Shown: one piece after another, positions 33,014 to 43,523 of the stretch
Position numbering within the stretch: position 1 is the stretch's first letter
Layout of the letters: each line of letters begins with the position of its first letter
Source: Narthecium ossifragum
Lineage: Eukaryota; Streptophyta; Magnoliopsida; Dioscoreales; Nartheciaceae
Direction of reading: 5' to 3'
Assembly: GCA_963920575.1 (NCBI GenBank)
Contig: OY986972.1
Coordinates: forward strand, 24,786,672-24,850,671
Length of the DNA: 64,000 bases
Made by a program: the position numbers and the translations under genes
The notes under the pieces: model-generated
What the model was told of the DNA's origin: nothing
The model's input: only the letters and a program-made list of their open reading frames with translations
Databases searched by the model: none

Positions 33014-36000
33014 CTATGATCCAGGAGGTTGGTTGACTGTTGGAGGGAATCTAGAGGGACGCTGAGGAGTTGCATACGGGAAATCTGTTTCAAGAAAGAT
33101 AATTAATTATCATCAGGTTAGCAAACTTCAATCAGTAATTAACAGAGGAGATCGGTATTCATCAACTAAGTTAAAATGATATATATCAGTATTTCAAAGC
33201 ATGGATCTGCACGAAATGCTGCTCTTATAAAAGCAATGGATATTGAGTCAAAGTTCTTTTCTGCATCACATGGATTGCTACAAATTTTTTGTGCTTTTAA
33301 GTGTGTTACAAATGTTTATTAGTAGCAGTAGAACAAAAATCCCTGTTTCAGATGACTCATCAACTTGAAAAGAGCTTCATAGCAACACACATACGTTAAA
33401 AATTCATGGACCTCACAGTTGGGAGAACAATGGCAAATGCATTTTAATGCGAAAACAGGACAGTAGATTTACAAAAGCAAATAAGAAAGCATGTGGACTA
33501 AATTAGAGCTTAATGTAATTATGTAAATACTGATAGTTTGCCAACATACCATAAGTGGGCCGAAGAGTACTCTGCAACTCATGAGGATGCCTTGAAGCAT
33601 AGTGATCAACTTGAGGAGACCCGGGGTTAAGGTGTTCAGCAGGATTTCCATACAAGGGAGGGGTATTGAATCGCACAAATCCTGGGTCTAGACGGTGTTG
33701 ATCAACTCGAGGAGATCCATGGTGTGCAAGGTGTTCAACAGGATTTCCGTACAAGGGAGGGGTATTGAATCGTGCAAATCCAGGGTCTCGAAGGTGTTGA
33801 TCGACTCGAGGAGCTCCATGGTGTGGAAGGTGTTCAAAAGGACTAATGTACGGGGGAAGGGTAGTCACTCGTGCAAATCCCGGATCACCACGAAAGCGCT
33901 CAGCAGGGCTGCTGTACAAAGGAGGTGTACTTGGATGTTTATAGCCAGATCTGTCAATAGAGCTTGGAATCTCAAGGTTATGACTTCTCAAGGTATCTGT
34001 GGAATCATGCCCTCCCTGGTAAGGGCCTGCATCACCTGGAGAACAGGGAGTCCTTTCAGAGGCTATTCTGTGAAAAGGATCTAAGCCGGCATAATTCCCA
34101 TGAATTAAAGGCCTGTGTCTAGGAAGCGAGCTCCTCTCATTCTGGGAAAAGTTTCCATGAGGGTCATGACCTGAAATAGGAATGCCAGTATCCCCGAACC
34201 TTGAATGATACTGTTCATTAGAAGCAGCCATTGAATATGCTGGGCTAACCTGTGCCGAACAAGGGTCATGTCAGTTTCCACCCACATAAAACACACAATT
34301 GATCTTTATTGATTCCATTGAAAAAAGGAAGCAATATAATTAATTCATGGAACCTGTAGTGTAAATAAGAGCCTTATATAAAAAATACAATTTACAGTTT
34401 TGAACTTCATGAGCAACATATTTTGCTAAGCACACAAAAACTCTCAGGCATGCTCCCAAAGACTTCAGATCTTAACTAATAGATCACAAATAAACAGGCA
34501 AATATCATCCAGAAGAAAAGAATGTCCATGGAATACACTTGGCTAATGGATAATTATGATCCTGACCCTTTACTAAAGGAATGCAAGTTTTTTAGCATTC
34601 AACATACAGCTTACCAACAGCAAGGCTTCAATATTTAGCACATAAAATAGTTGCATTGAACCAATAATTCTACAACAAGAAGCATACAGGCAGAGTATCA
34701 AGACCGATTTCCCTTTGCAATGTGTCGTAATATAACACATTCCAATAATACACAGACAAACTTAACTGCAACCAAATGTCACTTGGATAGAATAGAATAA
34801 AGTAATTGCATGGCCATATGATGTCCTCAAACATGGTTTGCTTGTCAAAAGCTTAAGTACGTCTCACAAACACTTACTTGTCGGGGTTTCATGTTACTGT
34901 GAGCTGGACGCAAGCCAGGCAACCAGTGGTTCTGGATGGATTTGATAGAAACTGCACAATCATCACCAAAACAAAAAGACCTAGCAGGTTAATTATATAG
35001 TATGACATCAGATTCGAGCATCAAAAAATTAAAAGATCCCAATCTCAAGAGCATAGAAGTAGTCAGAAACCTGGACCAGCTTCTTTGCTCATGAAGGAAG
35101 AGGTTGATTGGACAGAGCTTTCACGGGAGTAATGTGTGTGGTCTCTCATTGCACTCATATTAGGAGCTCTGAATGTTTGCTTCATATCAACCAAGTATTT
35201 TTGTGCATCTCCTCTGCTTAATTCTGGAAATATGACCTTCAGAGTGGAAGCTAATGTCATCTGGCATTGGCAGTGCAAATAATTCACAGCATGCAAAGGT
35301 TCTTTTAAGTTTTAAAGAGATACCTCATCAAAAGGTTCGGTTGAACCAGGCATGCCCTTGCTCATTGGTAAAACGTAGTTGGCTGGAACAATATAGTAGT
35401 TATAGATCCCCAAAGCTTATGAATACCACATGTACTCATAATTTATATAACAATGGAAAAAAATTATAAAAGATACCTAACATCTCATTTACAGCTTCTG
35501 CAGGCACCTCTTTTCCCATCTCCTTAAATCGCATATTTGCTCGATTCTTTAGCTCTTCAGGTGTAGGGAATATAACCACCGCCACCTGATACACCACAGT
35601 GTATAGTATATCAGAAAACTTTTAAATTCAGACTTAAGTTTAAAGAAAACAAATTTCCTTCAATGTCAACAAGCGACCTTCCTTCTAAGTACCTTGCGAT
35701 AGTTCACAAATGACTTTAGCTTGCGGATGCGGGCACTTTTGTAAACATTTGTTTGATCCAGAATGTAATTTCGAGGCGTCTTGGAAGCCCTCTTTAGTAG
35801 CATATTAAATATTTCTGTTGCCCGGTCCATCAGACGGTCAAAACGTTCACCATAATTATGCTTCCGCAACAATCCTGGTACCTGGATTAGCATAATTCAT
35901 GGACCACGTTACTCCAGGAAAGTAAAGTTAATCTAGAAAATGAGAAGGTGATGCACAAAATAGTGGCAAACCTTCATCTGTTCTAGAGCAAGGTTTGTTC

Positions 36001-37598
36001 CAAGAAGTACGTATCGTTTCTCAGGGTGCTCTTTTGCCCATTTATCTGCCCAAGTTGTCTTTCCAGAGGCTGGCAATCCAACCATCATTAGAACTTCACA
36101 TTCCTTTGCACTAGAGAAAGAGGGACCAATTATCGCATTTCCATCCCCAAGAGCAGAACTCCAGGGCTTGTAGCCTTCCTCAAGAATCAATCCATCTTCA
36201 ACACCAAATTGTAGCTGGACAACAACATTTTTCAACAGAACATGAGGAAACAATGCAGATTCCCATGGCAGCTTTCTCAAGGGAGTGTCAACCACACCAA
36301 GACCTCTTGAGCTGGCATCAAATTGCATGGAAATTCCCAACCATTTACCATTCTTCGAGAATCCGACGGAAGCTAAAGGTCTATTCTCAAGGTCCACTGT
36401 ACAAACAATTGTATCCCCCACTCCAAACTTGGTACCGTAATCTGAGAACTTCCCTGCATTCGAGAACTTGCCTGTCCCACCAAACCCAAAGCTATGTAGA
36501 GTTTCCCCAAGGTTACCAACAGGATCATCCCCTCTCGAAATACCAAGACGACAAACATGCTGCTTATCAGGAGTTGTATCAGCCATGTCAACTGCCTGTT
36601 CAGAAATTATTTTACATCCAAAGCAGTACTTTCCTCCAGTTACTCCAACAGTAGCACGAGCACCGGACCAACAATAAGCAAATCCATTCTCGTGCAATGC
36701 ATGACCTTGAAGACCACCTCCATCAACATTGAAATCTGTAACATCAGAGGGGCAATATGAGCATCATGATCAGGATGGAAAGACATTTCTAATAGAGTAA
36801 CAGAAAGCTTCTGAATGTGGAATGCTCGACAATCTCCTAACAAATAAAGTCAATTAACTCTCATTTATGAGTAGAATGATGTCTGTAATTATGTGTTCCA
36901 ATTTCCACCATGACAAGCACATCTACTGCAATTGTGCAGGAGAGACAGATTAAGATAGTACTTACCAAACTTGACCAATTTAAGAGACCTATATTACAAT
37001 CAGATATAAGCTTGTATTTGGAACATGGGAAGTCCCATATTCATAGATCATGCAAGCTTTAAAATAACAACACTTACGAAACTTACGAAATGCATGAGTG
37101 TTTGCCAACAGTTAAGGAGGCAAAGTGACTTGCATAAAATCCTTCACCTACACTTTCCTACTTTCATGAAGATCCATGAAAAGAGACAAGGCGCTGATCA
37201 CTATAATCCCAGCAGCTCCACTAACAGCAGACTGCAGATCACTCATTAGGTACTAACCCCGCATCCCACTTCACAAAATACATCTTTTTATTTAAATCAA
37301 TCATCTAACGACTGCCATCTCTCATAGTTGTTCACTTGTTCACAAGATGAGTCACTATCATAGGTTTCCAGTAAGCATTTCAAAATGCCACCTTTAGCGT
37401 CACAAAAACCAAAACATAGTTCTAAAAGGAGCACAAACGGAGAGCAACTAGAGCCTAGAGGCTTAGAAAGGTACCCAAGTTGCAATCGGCTGGATTGAGC
37501 TCGACCCGACCCGAAGCCCCCTCCCCCCGCGCCCTCTTCTCCGGCAGCGCCTCGTCTTCCGCCACCACCGGCGGCGTCCGCTGCCCCGACGACGCCAT
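33014..37598 (-). CDS. hnRNP U-like protein (SPRY + P-loop kinase-like domain)
   Basis: Nine exons on the minus strand, all with GT/AG introns and matching phases: 37598-37475, 36735-35972, 35881-35693, 35585-35477, 35382-35324, 35260-35071, 34951-34878, 34249-33550 and 33084-33014, giving 759 residues. Residues about 42-235 form a SPRY domain (HENGFAYCWSGARATVGVTG, LGISRGDDPVGNLGE, VGFSKNGKWLG). Then comes a P-loop NTPase of the polynucleotide-kinase type with Walker A GLPASGKT (261-268) and NYILDQTNVYKSARIRKL (about 335-355). This order is that of hnRNP U/SAF-A-like proteins, nuclear RNA/chromatin proteins; the SAP domain of animal hnRNP U is absent. The C-terminal third is low-complexity and Pro-rich, with three 33-residue repeats starting at DPGF (about 625, 658, 691). 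The start ATG lies in a GC-rich first exon with a basic stretch (EKRARGEG). Confidence 0.9.
33600..33886 (-). repeat. 99-bp in-frame tandem repeat in the hnRNP U-like gene
   Basis: Three copies of a 99-bp unit lie in exon 8, encoding DPGF-R-x-T-PP-Y-P-EHL-H-G-PRVDQH. The third copy is slightly shortened. The units keep frame, so repeat number may vary without breaking the protein. Confidence 0.85.
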
Positions 37599-38151
37599 CG
37601 ACACCAAAGACTATAACTAACCTCGAATCTCGATGAGCTCCAGAGAAGAGCATAATAAGGAGTCGGGTGTGAGAGTCTTGGGTAAACAATGAGACTGTAA
37701 ACGATCTGGACCGTAGATTCTACTGATTATATCATCCGAGACCGTCCGTTCATAAGCGGTTGGCTCTCGCTACGAGGCTAAACCAGGAAGTAAGAACGGG
37801 TCGAATCCGATTACGATATTGGGTCCGACCAACATGAATAAATCAACAATGATACACTAAAATCAGATTAGACAGATAAATAAATCAAAACTCATCCATC
37901 TTCCGATAAGAATTTGCCTTCAAATACATCCCTATAAGCAAATATAAATACAAAGAGATAGATCCTCTTCCAATTTAATTCCTAAATCTAGACACATTTA
38001 TACAACATTGAAAGCCAATTGTCTTCAATTTAGCTATTGAAGAATGGCTAGCTTAGTCACATTACATACATACAACATGCAAAAGATGTACAATACTTAT
38101 ACAACAATATACACCTTCGAGAACCTCTATAAAATGTAATCTATTCTTCAT
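37599..38151. other. Intergenic, 5' side of hnRNP U-like and 3' side of F-box gene
   Basis: This should hold the promoter and 5' UTR of the hnRNP U-like gene (next to 37598) and the 3' UTR of the F-box gene (next to 38152). No TATA box or conserved element could be named with confidence. Confidence 0.4.
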
Positions 38152-38869
38152 CTACTCTGCTTCCGGTGATGCAAAAAGAACTACAGCTATGCTGGAAAGC
38201 CTCTTGCCATCCATTAGCGACTTAGTGACCCTGCGTTGCTTCGGCGCATTGGCTCCTTTGCTACAATCATCAGCATCACTGCCTCTGAACTCTTCGTATA
38301 GACTACTAGACTGAGGCTTCTTCGACGATGGCGTACTAAAAGCGAAATGCGACTCTTTGGCTATCAAAGTCTGCACACAGAGAAACAAATAAGAACACTG
38401 TTGAAAAACCAGACTAAGATCATGGTTGAGTGTAGCTGTATAAGAAGGAATGAATACTTACTGCCTCATTAACAGACTTGGAAACAAGAACCAGTCGTTT
38501 GAGATCACTATGATTCACTTTACACAGTATCTTAACCTGAAGCAATGGGGAGGAGGGTAAACAGAGTTAGAACCATTGGATTCTTGAATGAGATTTTGGA
38601 TTTGAATTTCCAGTGGAATTGGGGAAATGGGTAGTTACCAGAATGTCTTGGGGTAGTAAGTCGAGCCGATTCAAGCTTTGGGAACGCAAGAGAGAGCCTA
38701 GCCGTTTGAGTGGAGTATGCAAAGGATGGCCCAAGCAGGACGCTTGCAAGCAGTTTGCAACTGCTACTCTTTTCCTCCCTAGAATGCCCGTCTTCTGAAC
38801 TAATTCCAAGCCACTCTCAAAAGCTTCTCCTTGCTCGGAATGCTGATCATATACACTCCCGAATGCCAT
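38152..38869 (-). CDS. Small F-box protein (At1g61340/FBS1-like)
   Basis: Three exons on the minus strand, 38869-38639, 38536-38462 and 38370-38152, with phase-0 GT/AG introns, give 174 residues. The F-box spans about residues 70-105: LNRLDLLPQDIL, then VKILCKVNHSDLKRLVLVSKSVNEA in exon 2, then TLIAKESHFAFSTPSSK. Exon 1 carries the conserved N-terminus of the F-box stress-induced family (KRVAVAN, PLHTPLKR). These proteins are adaptors of SCF ubiquitin ligases through SKP1/ASK binding, and family members respond to stress and wounding (family knowledge). The C-terminus SIAVVLFASPEAE is typical. A possible 5' UTR intron lies in 38880-39190, with several CT- and AT-rich stretches. Confidence 0.85.
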
Positions 38870-39216
38870 TGATATCCACCACCCTCAGATGACTTCCAAA
38901 CTACCGATGAACTGCAAGACGCCAAGAACAAACGCATTAGACAAATATGATCAGAAGGCCCTTTTTTTCCCGTAATCTACATGAATGGAGCACTATTAGC
39001 ATACCTGATAAGACCTCTAGAAACCCAAATCAACCAAATGCCTTGAAACTATGTAGAGCTAAGAGCTTGGTAAGAACTAAGAACACCCCTTCGACTATGC
39101 TAGCTTCTTGTGAAAGCAACCCTCTTCCCTCTACATAGCAAGTCAAAAGCGTGTGAATATCTACAGTAATAAGTGTAAGTAAATATTAGCTTTGACTTAG
39201 TCCTCTCTGGTGACTT

Positions 39217-39597
39217 CTAGGAAATTCCTGGATAGCCGCCATGCTTCCAGATATCGCGTTCTGTAGAGTAGACCGTATCGTGATGGCACATCAGGTCCGT
39301 CGGATTGAGCCTAAGGGGGGCCGCATCCGCACTGCTTTGGCGTACGTACCATACGGGCGTTTTGACGAGATAGATAACGTGCCCGAGGGGTGTGTCGAAG
39401 TTTCGATTCCCGCTCTCCGACATCCCAATCCCGCGTGCCCAGCTAGACCTTGGCGTTTACCTCGTGATTACACGTGTCCACGTGGCGAGAAGAAGTCGGC
39501 GATGGAACTAGCCGTTGGTAGATGGATCTTGGGTTCCCATTGGCGAAGTATGGATAGCCCCGAATCCCGAGGTGGTGTCCTGGTTTGGTCGGTTTAG
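39217..39597. other. Unidentified GC-balanced block open on both strands
   Basis: The plus strand is open 39241-39597 (118 residues, Arg/Pro-rich, no known domain) and the minus strand is open 39423-39217 (68 residues, SSADAAPLRLNPTDLMCHHD). The block differs in composition from its AT-rich surroundings. It may be an organelle-derived or other inserted fragment, but I recognise no family and do not call a gene. Confidence 0.2.
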
Positions 39598-41040
39598 GTC
39601 GGCAATGTCGGCTAAAGAGTCAATTAAATTTCGGTGAGGTGATCCATAAAGATATGCTTCCAAGTTCTTATTCTGACCATCAACAATACACAACTAGCTA
39701 GGCTGCAATCAAATCAAACTTGTAGCTCGGCTTCAAATTTAATTAAATTTCAAGAGTGGTTCACAGCAGAAAAATGAGATGGCACAGTTACTCCCTCCAC
39801 CTCCCTTGCACCCTCGTAGAATAAAAAAGAGTGCCACCATGGATCCATGCCTTTCTAGCCTCTAGATGGGACTGAGGTAGTTTGCAAATCTATCTGCAAT
39901 TTAGCACAACAAAAATGTTAGCTCTACCATTATTAGTTTATCGCCATTTGGTTTTCCATAGTTGCTGTAAAGAAAATCTGCGAGTAAAGAAACCAGATGG
40001 AACAAAGGGTAAAGAGGGAGAGGAAAGGAGAACAGACTGATAATTAGAGTAGGAGTTCTTCAAAGCACAGAAAAAGAATAACAACAATGAACATCTTTTT
40101 CCTTGCTACAACACAGAACCTTGCTTGTCAACACAACCTTCTTTGCTCCATTGTTAAGATGGCTGAGTTGACTAAGTGGTAAATAGAAGGATGAGCATCT
40201 TAGATGCTTTAACATCGGTGTCATGTTGCCTCTGAAATTCGATGATAACACAATTTTACATAGACTCCTTGGCCGATAGCACACTACACAACAATAATTA
40301 TCTCACTGGGTCATCAGGCCAGATTTATATGCACAAGCATTTCTGGCTGTCGGAATAATGAATTAAAACAATATGCAAAGGAAATTGCAACACATAGGGA
40401 AATTGTAGTTCTGTGAAATGCTTAGAAACAGTCAATAAGTATCAACCTGCACTTACATGCAAAAGAATGATGGAATTTGAGAAATAGATGTGACCATTAA
40501 GAACTAAACCTTTCTCCCTCCTTTCATGGTTGACTTCCTTTCCCTAATCCACACTTACTTTACAGGATTCAGCTCCTGTTTTATAACCAGAGGGGTTTTG
40601 TGCTTGAACTTAGTAAACTAAAAGCTTCCACCCTGTTAGGTTTAGATCGAGTCATGTATTATGGCAATTCGTGTCAAATATGGTATGTGTCTTGTAATCA
40701 AATCAGATGTCGCCGGATATGGATATCTTGTTCAGCAAGATTGGATTTCAGCATAAGTATGGCAGCTATTGGTAATGAAGGCAGAAGATGTGTTGGGGAT
40801 TGTAATGGGTCTCTTGATAGGAAACTCTCATAAGCATGAATTGATCGTGTCCATATGTGGCTCCCATGAAAGGTACATATGAAGAAAGTTGCTGGAGAGA
40901 TTATTCATATCAGGGTGCATACTATATGGGTCTCTTGATATATATATGTGGGTAATTCCAACACCAGATTGAGCTCTTTGGATTAAAAGAAAAAGAGACT
41001 TGCACAGCAGTGAGGAAAAGGTGAGAAGAGGTCATTAAAA
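39598..41040. other. Intergenic, no gene seen
   Basis: AT-rich sequence with only short frames. Nothing recognisable on either strand. Confidence 0.4.
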
Positions 41041-41059
41041 CAAATTAGAAGCATACATT

Positions 41060-41205
41060 TGTACGGCCGGCGTGTGAAGGCCGGCGATCCGGCGTGCCCA
41101 GTCCGGAAAATATTGGAAGGTGTCCAAGAGTTCCTATGGCCGGCATGTGAAGATCGGCAACCCGGCGTGTCCAGTCCGGAGAACCTTTGAGGGTGTCCAA
41201 GGTCC
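41060..41205. repeat. GC-rich tandem duplication, about 71-bp unit
   Basis: Two units beginning GGCCGGCGTGTGAAGGCCGG and GGCCGGCATGTGAAGATCGG share CCGGCGTG-CCAGTCCGGA and GGTGTCCAA. The following sequence to about 41300 is GC-rich and looks like a retrotransposon LTR or leader, but I could not find ends. Confidence 0.7.
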
Positions 41206-41299
41206 ATCCCGTGAGAGAAGAAGGTGTTGAAGAACCCGTGTGTTCGTGTCCAGCGTCGGTAGGGGAGTCGAATGTGTCGACGTCGGTCCTAATCGTGTA

Positions 41300-42670
41300 A
41301 GTATGTAAACTTCTTCTATTAGTGGATGGTTAAATGGTCCTATTGGACCCGTGATTTTTTGCTTCTCATTTGAGAAGTTTTTCCACGTTAAAAGCTTCTT
41401 GCGTACATATGTGATTGATGTGGTTTATAGTGACTAATACTTGGATAAGTAACTTAAACTTATCAGATGGATCATGCTAATTCTCAAACTAAAGAGTATG
41501 TGGATTAGATTTACTATGCTCTGTTTTGAGAGATTTTATTCGTATATGTTTTAGTGGAACTTAGCACTACTGCACGTAGATCACAACAAGAGGAATCTAA
41601 CGTATAACTGGTACATGCACATGTGAAATCTTGCAATTACGTTACATGGGTATTTAAGAATTGTTTTCCATCATATCTAGGTGTTCACACATGTGTCAGG
41701 TTCCCATTTGTATTCTTGCTGCAATGTTTTGACTTGAATATTTCCGCTGTCTGCTTGTTTTTGTTGGACCTTTGCTTGTTGTGTCCTGCTGTGATCTTCT
41801 AGCTAAGTAATTGTTAGCTGCTGCCTCTGTCGTTTTATATTGTGTTTGGATTCAGTTAGGGTCAATTAGATTCGATCCCTTGGTTGTGCTTGTCTTATTA
41901 GCTAGGATTTGGTACCTTCACACCCCACTTCTAAAAAACGCAGGAAGAAGTCTCCTAAGCTCAATCATATGTTGCCAGGGGATTTTAGGCTACAGGGTAG
42001 CATTGACAACTCATACACCATATTCAGTTTGCCATCTGAAGTTTGAGACGCATCCTCTTTGAATTTCACCATGAAACAACCACAGTTCTTCCATGAGATG
42101 ATATCTCTCTACTGCTCATCCAATAGCCAAGCCCATATCCTGGATTTACTTTTCCTCTAAAAGTCCAAATCTCCCAAATTTTTCATGAGAATGAATCTTA
42201 TTCATGATGTTTAAGGCTCTCGTCGCAGGAAACTACTAAGTATTAAGTTTCTTAAGCAACATAGTGATTAATTTAACTATTCTTTTACCATCATCAGATA
42301 TTCAGATATCAGCATTTCTCTATTCTTTCAACTTGACATCTAATTACCACCATACATGTCTCCACACTTACCAAAACACCACCTTTTACTGGTGAGATAC
42401 TTAACAGTTTGATTCTCCACACAATCTAAACGAAGCAAATCATTCAGTACCAAAATAACCAACATTGCCAATTCCGCAGCTTTGAAAGCCTACACTCCAT
42501 GAGAATCTACCGGTGATATCTCTAGCCTATTCGAAAATCCCGTTGCTAATTTAGCTTTTGCCTTAACAAAGGAAACCTACCGAAGCTTTCTCCTGGACAG
42601 CATTTAATCCACCAAAAGCAACAATAACATGATTTCATAGAGAAGTGCATACGAAGGGCAGGTGGTTCTA
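41300..42670. other. Intergenic, possible 3' region of the NFD6-like gene
   Basis: No clear gene. The 3' exon(s) of the NFD6-like gene may lie in the part near 42670, but no acceptor with a convincing short C-terminal exon could be chosen. Confidence 0.35.
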
Positions 42671-42671
42671 C

Positions 42672-43001
42672 CTTCTAAGCAGGCGCTCGCATCCTTTGGG
42701 AGCTTCGAGACAAGACGAGAAGACGCAATGACGCTGTGGAGAGGTACCATCGAAGCTAAAACTACGGAGCTTCTGACAAACCTTCGAAAAAACGACCCAT
42801 AGGAATAAATTGAACCCATAGAAATCTAATACGGAAAACAAGAATAGATCCAACTTGGGGTTCGAAGTACTACCTCGAGGGTAACGATGGGTGTCTCGTG
42901 GCCGTCGAAGTCGTTGATGAAGATGGAGCAATGGGTCGGCGAGGGATTCGAAGGAGCATGGATCTCCTCGCGAGAGAAGCTGCTGCCATTGTCATCGCCA
43001 T
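42672..43001 (-). CDS. NFD6-like small mitochondrial protein (3' end unresolved)
   Basis: Exon 1 (43001-42874) encodes an Arg/Ser-rich, acid-free N-terminus (AAASLARRSMLLRIPRRP), a typical mitochondrial presequence. A GT/AG intron in consistent phase leads to exon 2 (42781-42672): FVRSSVVLASMVPLHSVIAS, then SRLVSKLPKDASACLEG. The core M-x-P-LHS-x-A-S-x-RL is shared with the small NUCLEAR FUSION DEFECTIVE 6-like proteins of plants. NFD6 is a mitochondrial protein needed for polar nuclear fusion in the female gametophyte (known for Arabidopsis). The last donor (GAAG|GTAGAA) implies a further short exon that I could not place. The match is by motif recall, not by search. Confidence 0.5.
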
Positions 43002-43523
43002 TAGATAGCACCGCGGTGAGCCCCAAATAAAACTGGTATAGAAGTATAGAACCCCTTCTAAAACCCTCTCTGGAGACGCCCTTATGACAATGGGTTCGGT
43101 TGGATTGGACTCGACCGAATTGGATTTGTCCAAATTGATTGCTGTTTGGTCCGCCCGAATCCGGCTTAATGTGGTCTGACCCACTTACGACATGGTAGTA
43201 GATCCTCATGAGCCCAGATGAGCAACTAGAAAACGAGAACATCTCACCAAGGTTCAAAATTTCGATTTGTTTTGGTTCCCAGACCAAAAAAAAAAAAAAA
43301 TGAAACATTTCTAACAGCGTCTATAGGCATTGGGTCCAGTTCTGGACCGGTTCTTATTGAAACACAAACATATTTCGGCCTACAAACAAACCCCAAGCAT
43401 CCAACGGACTACTACATCCCAAAAGAAAAGGCTATACATTACACACCAAACCATAGTCTTAGTATAGTTCTTCCAAATGACAAGACTGGTATCAAGTTCC
43501 ATATGCTCGCTCACTAACTATGC

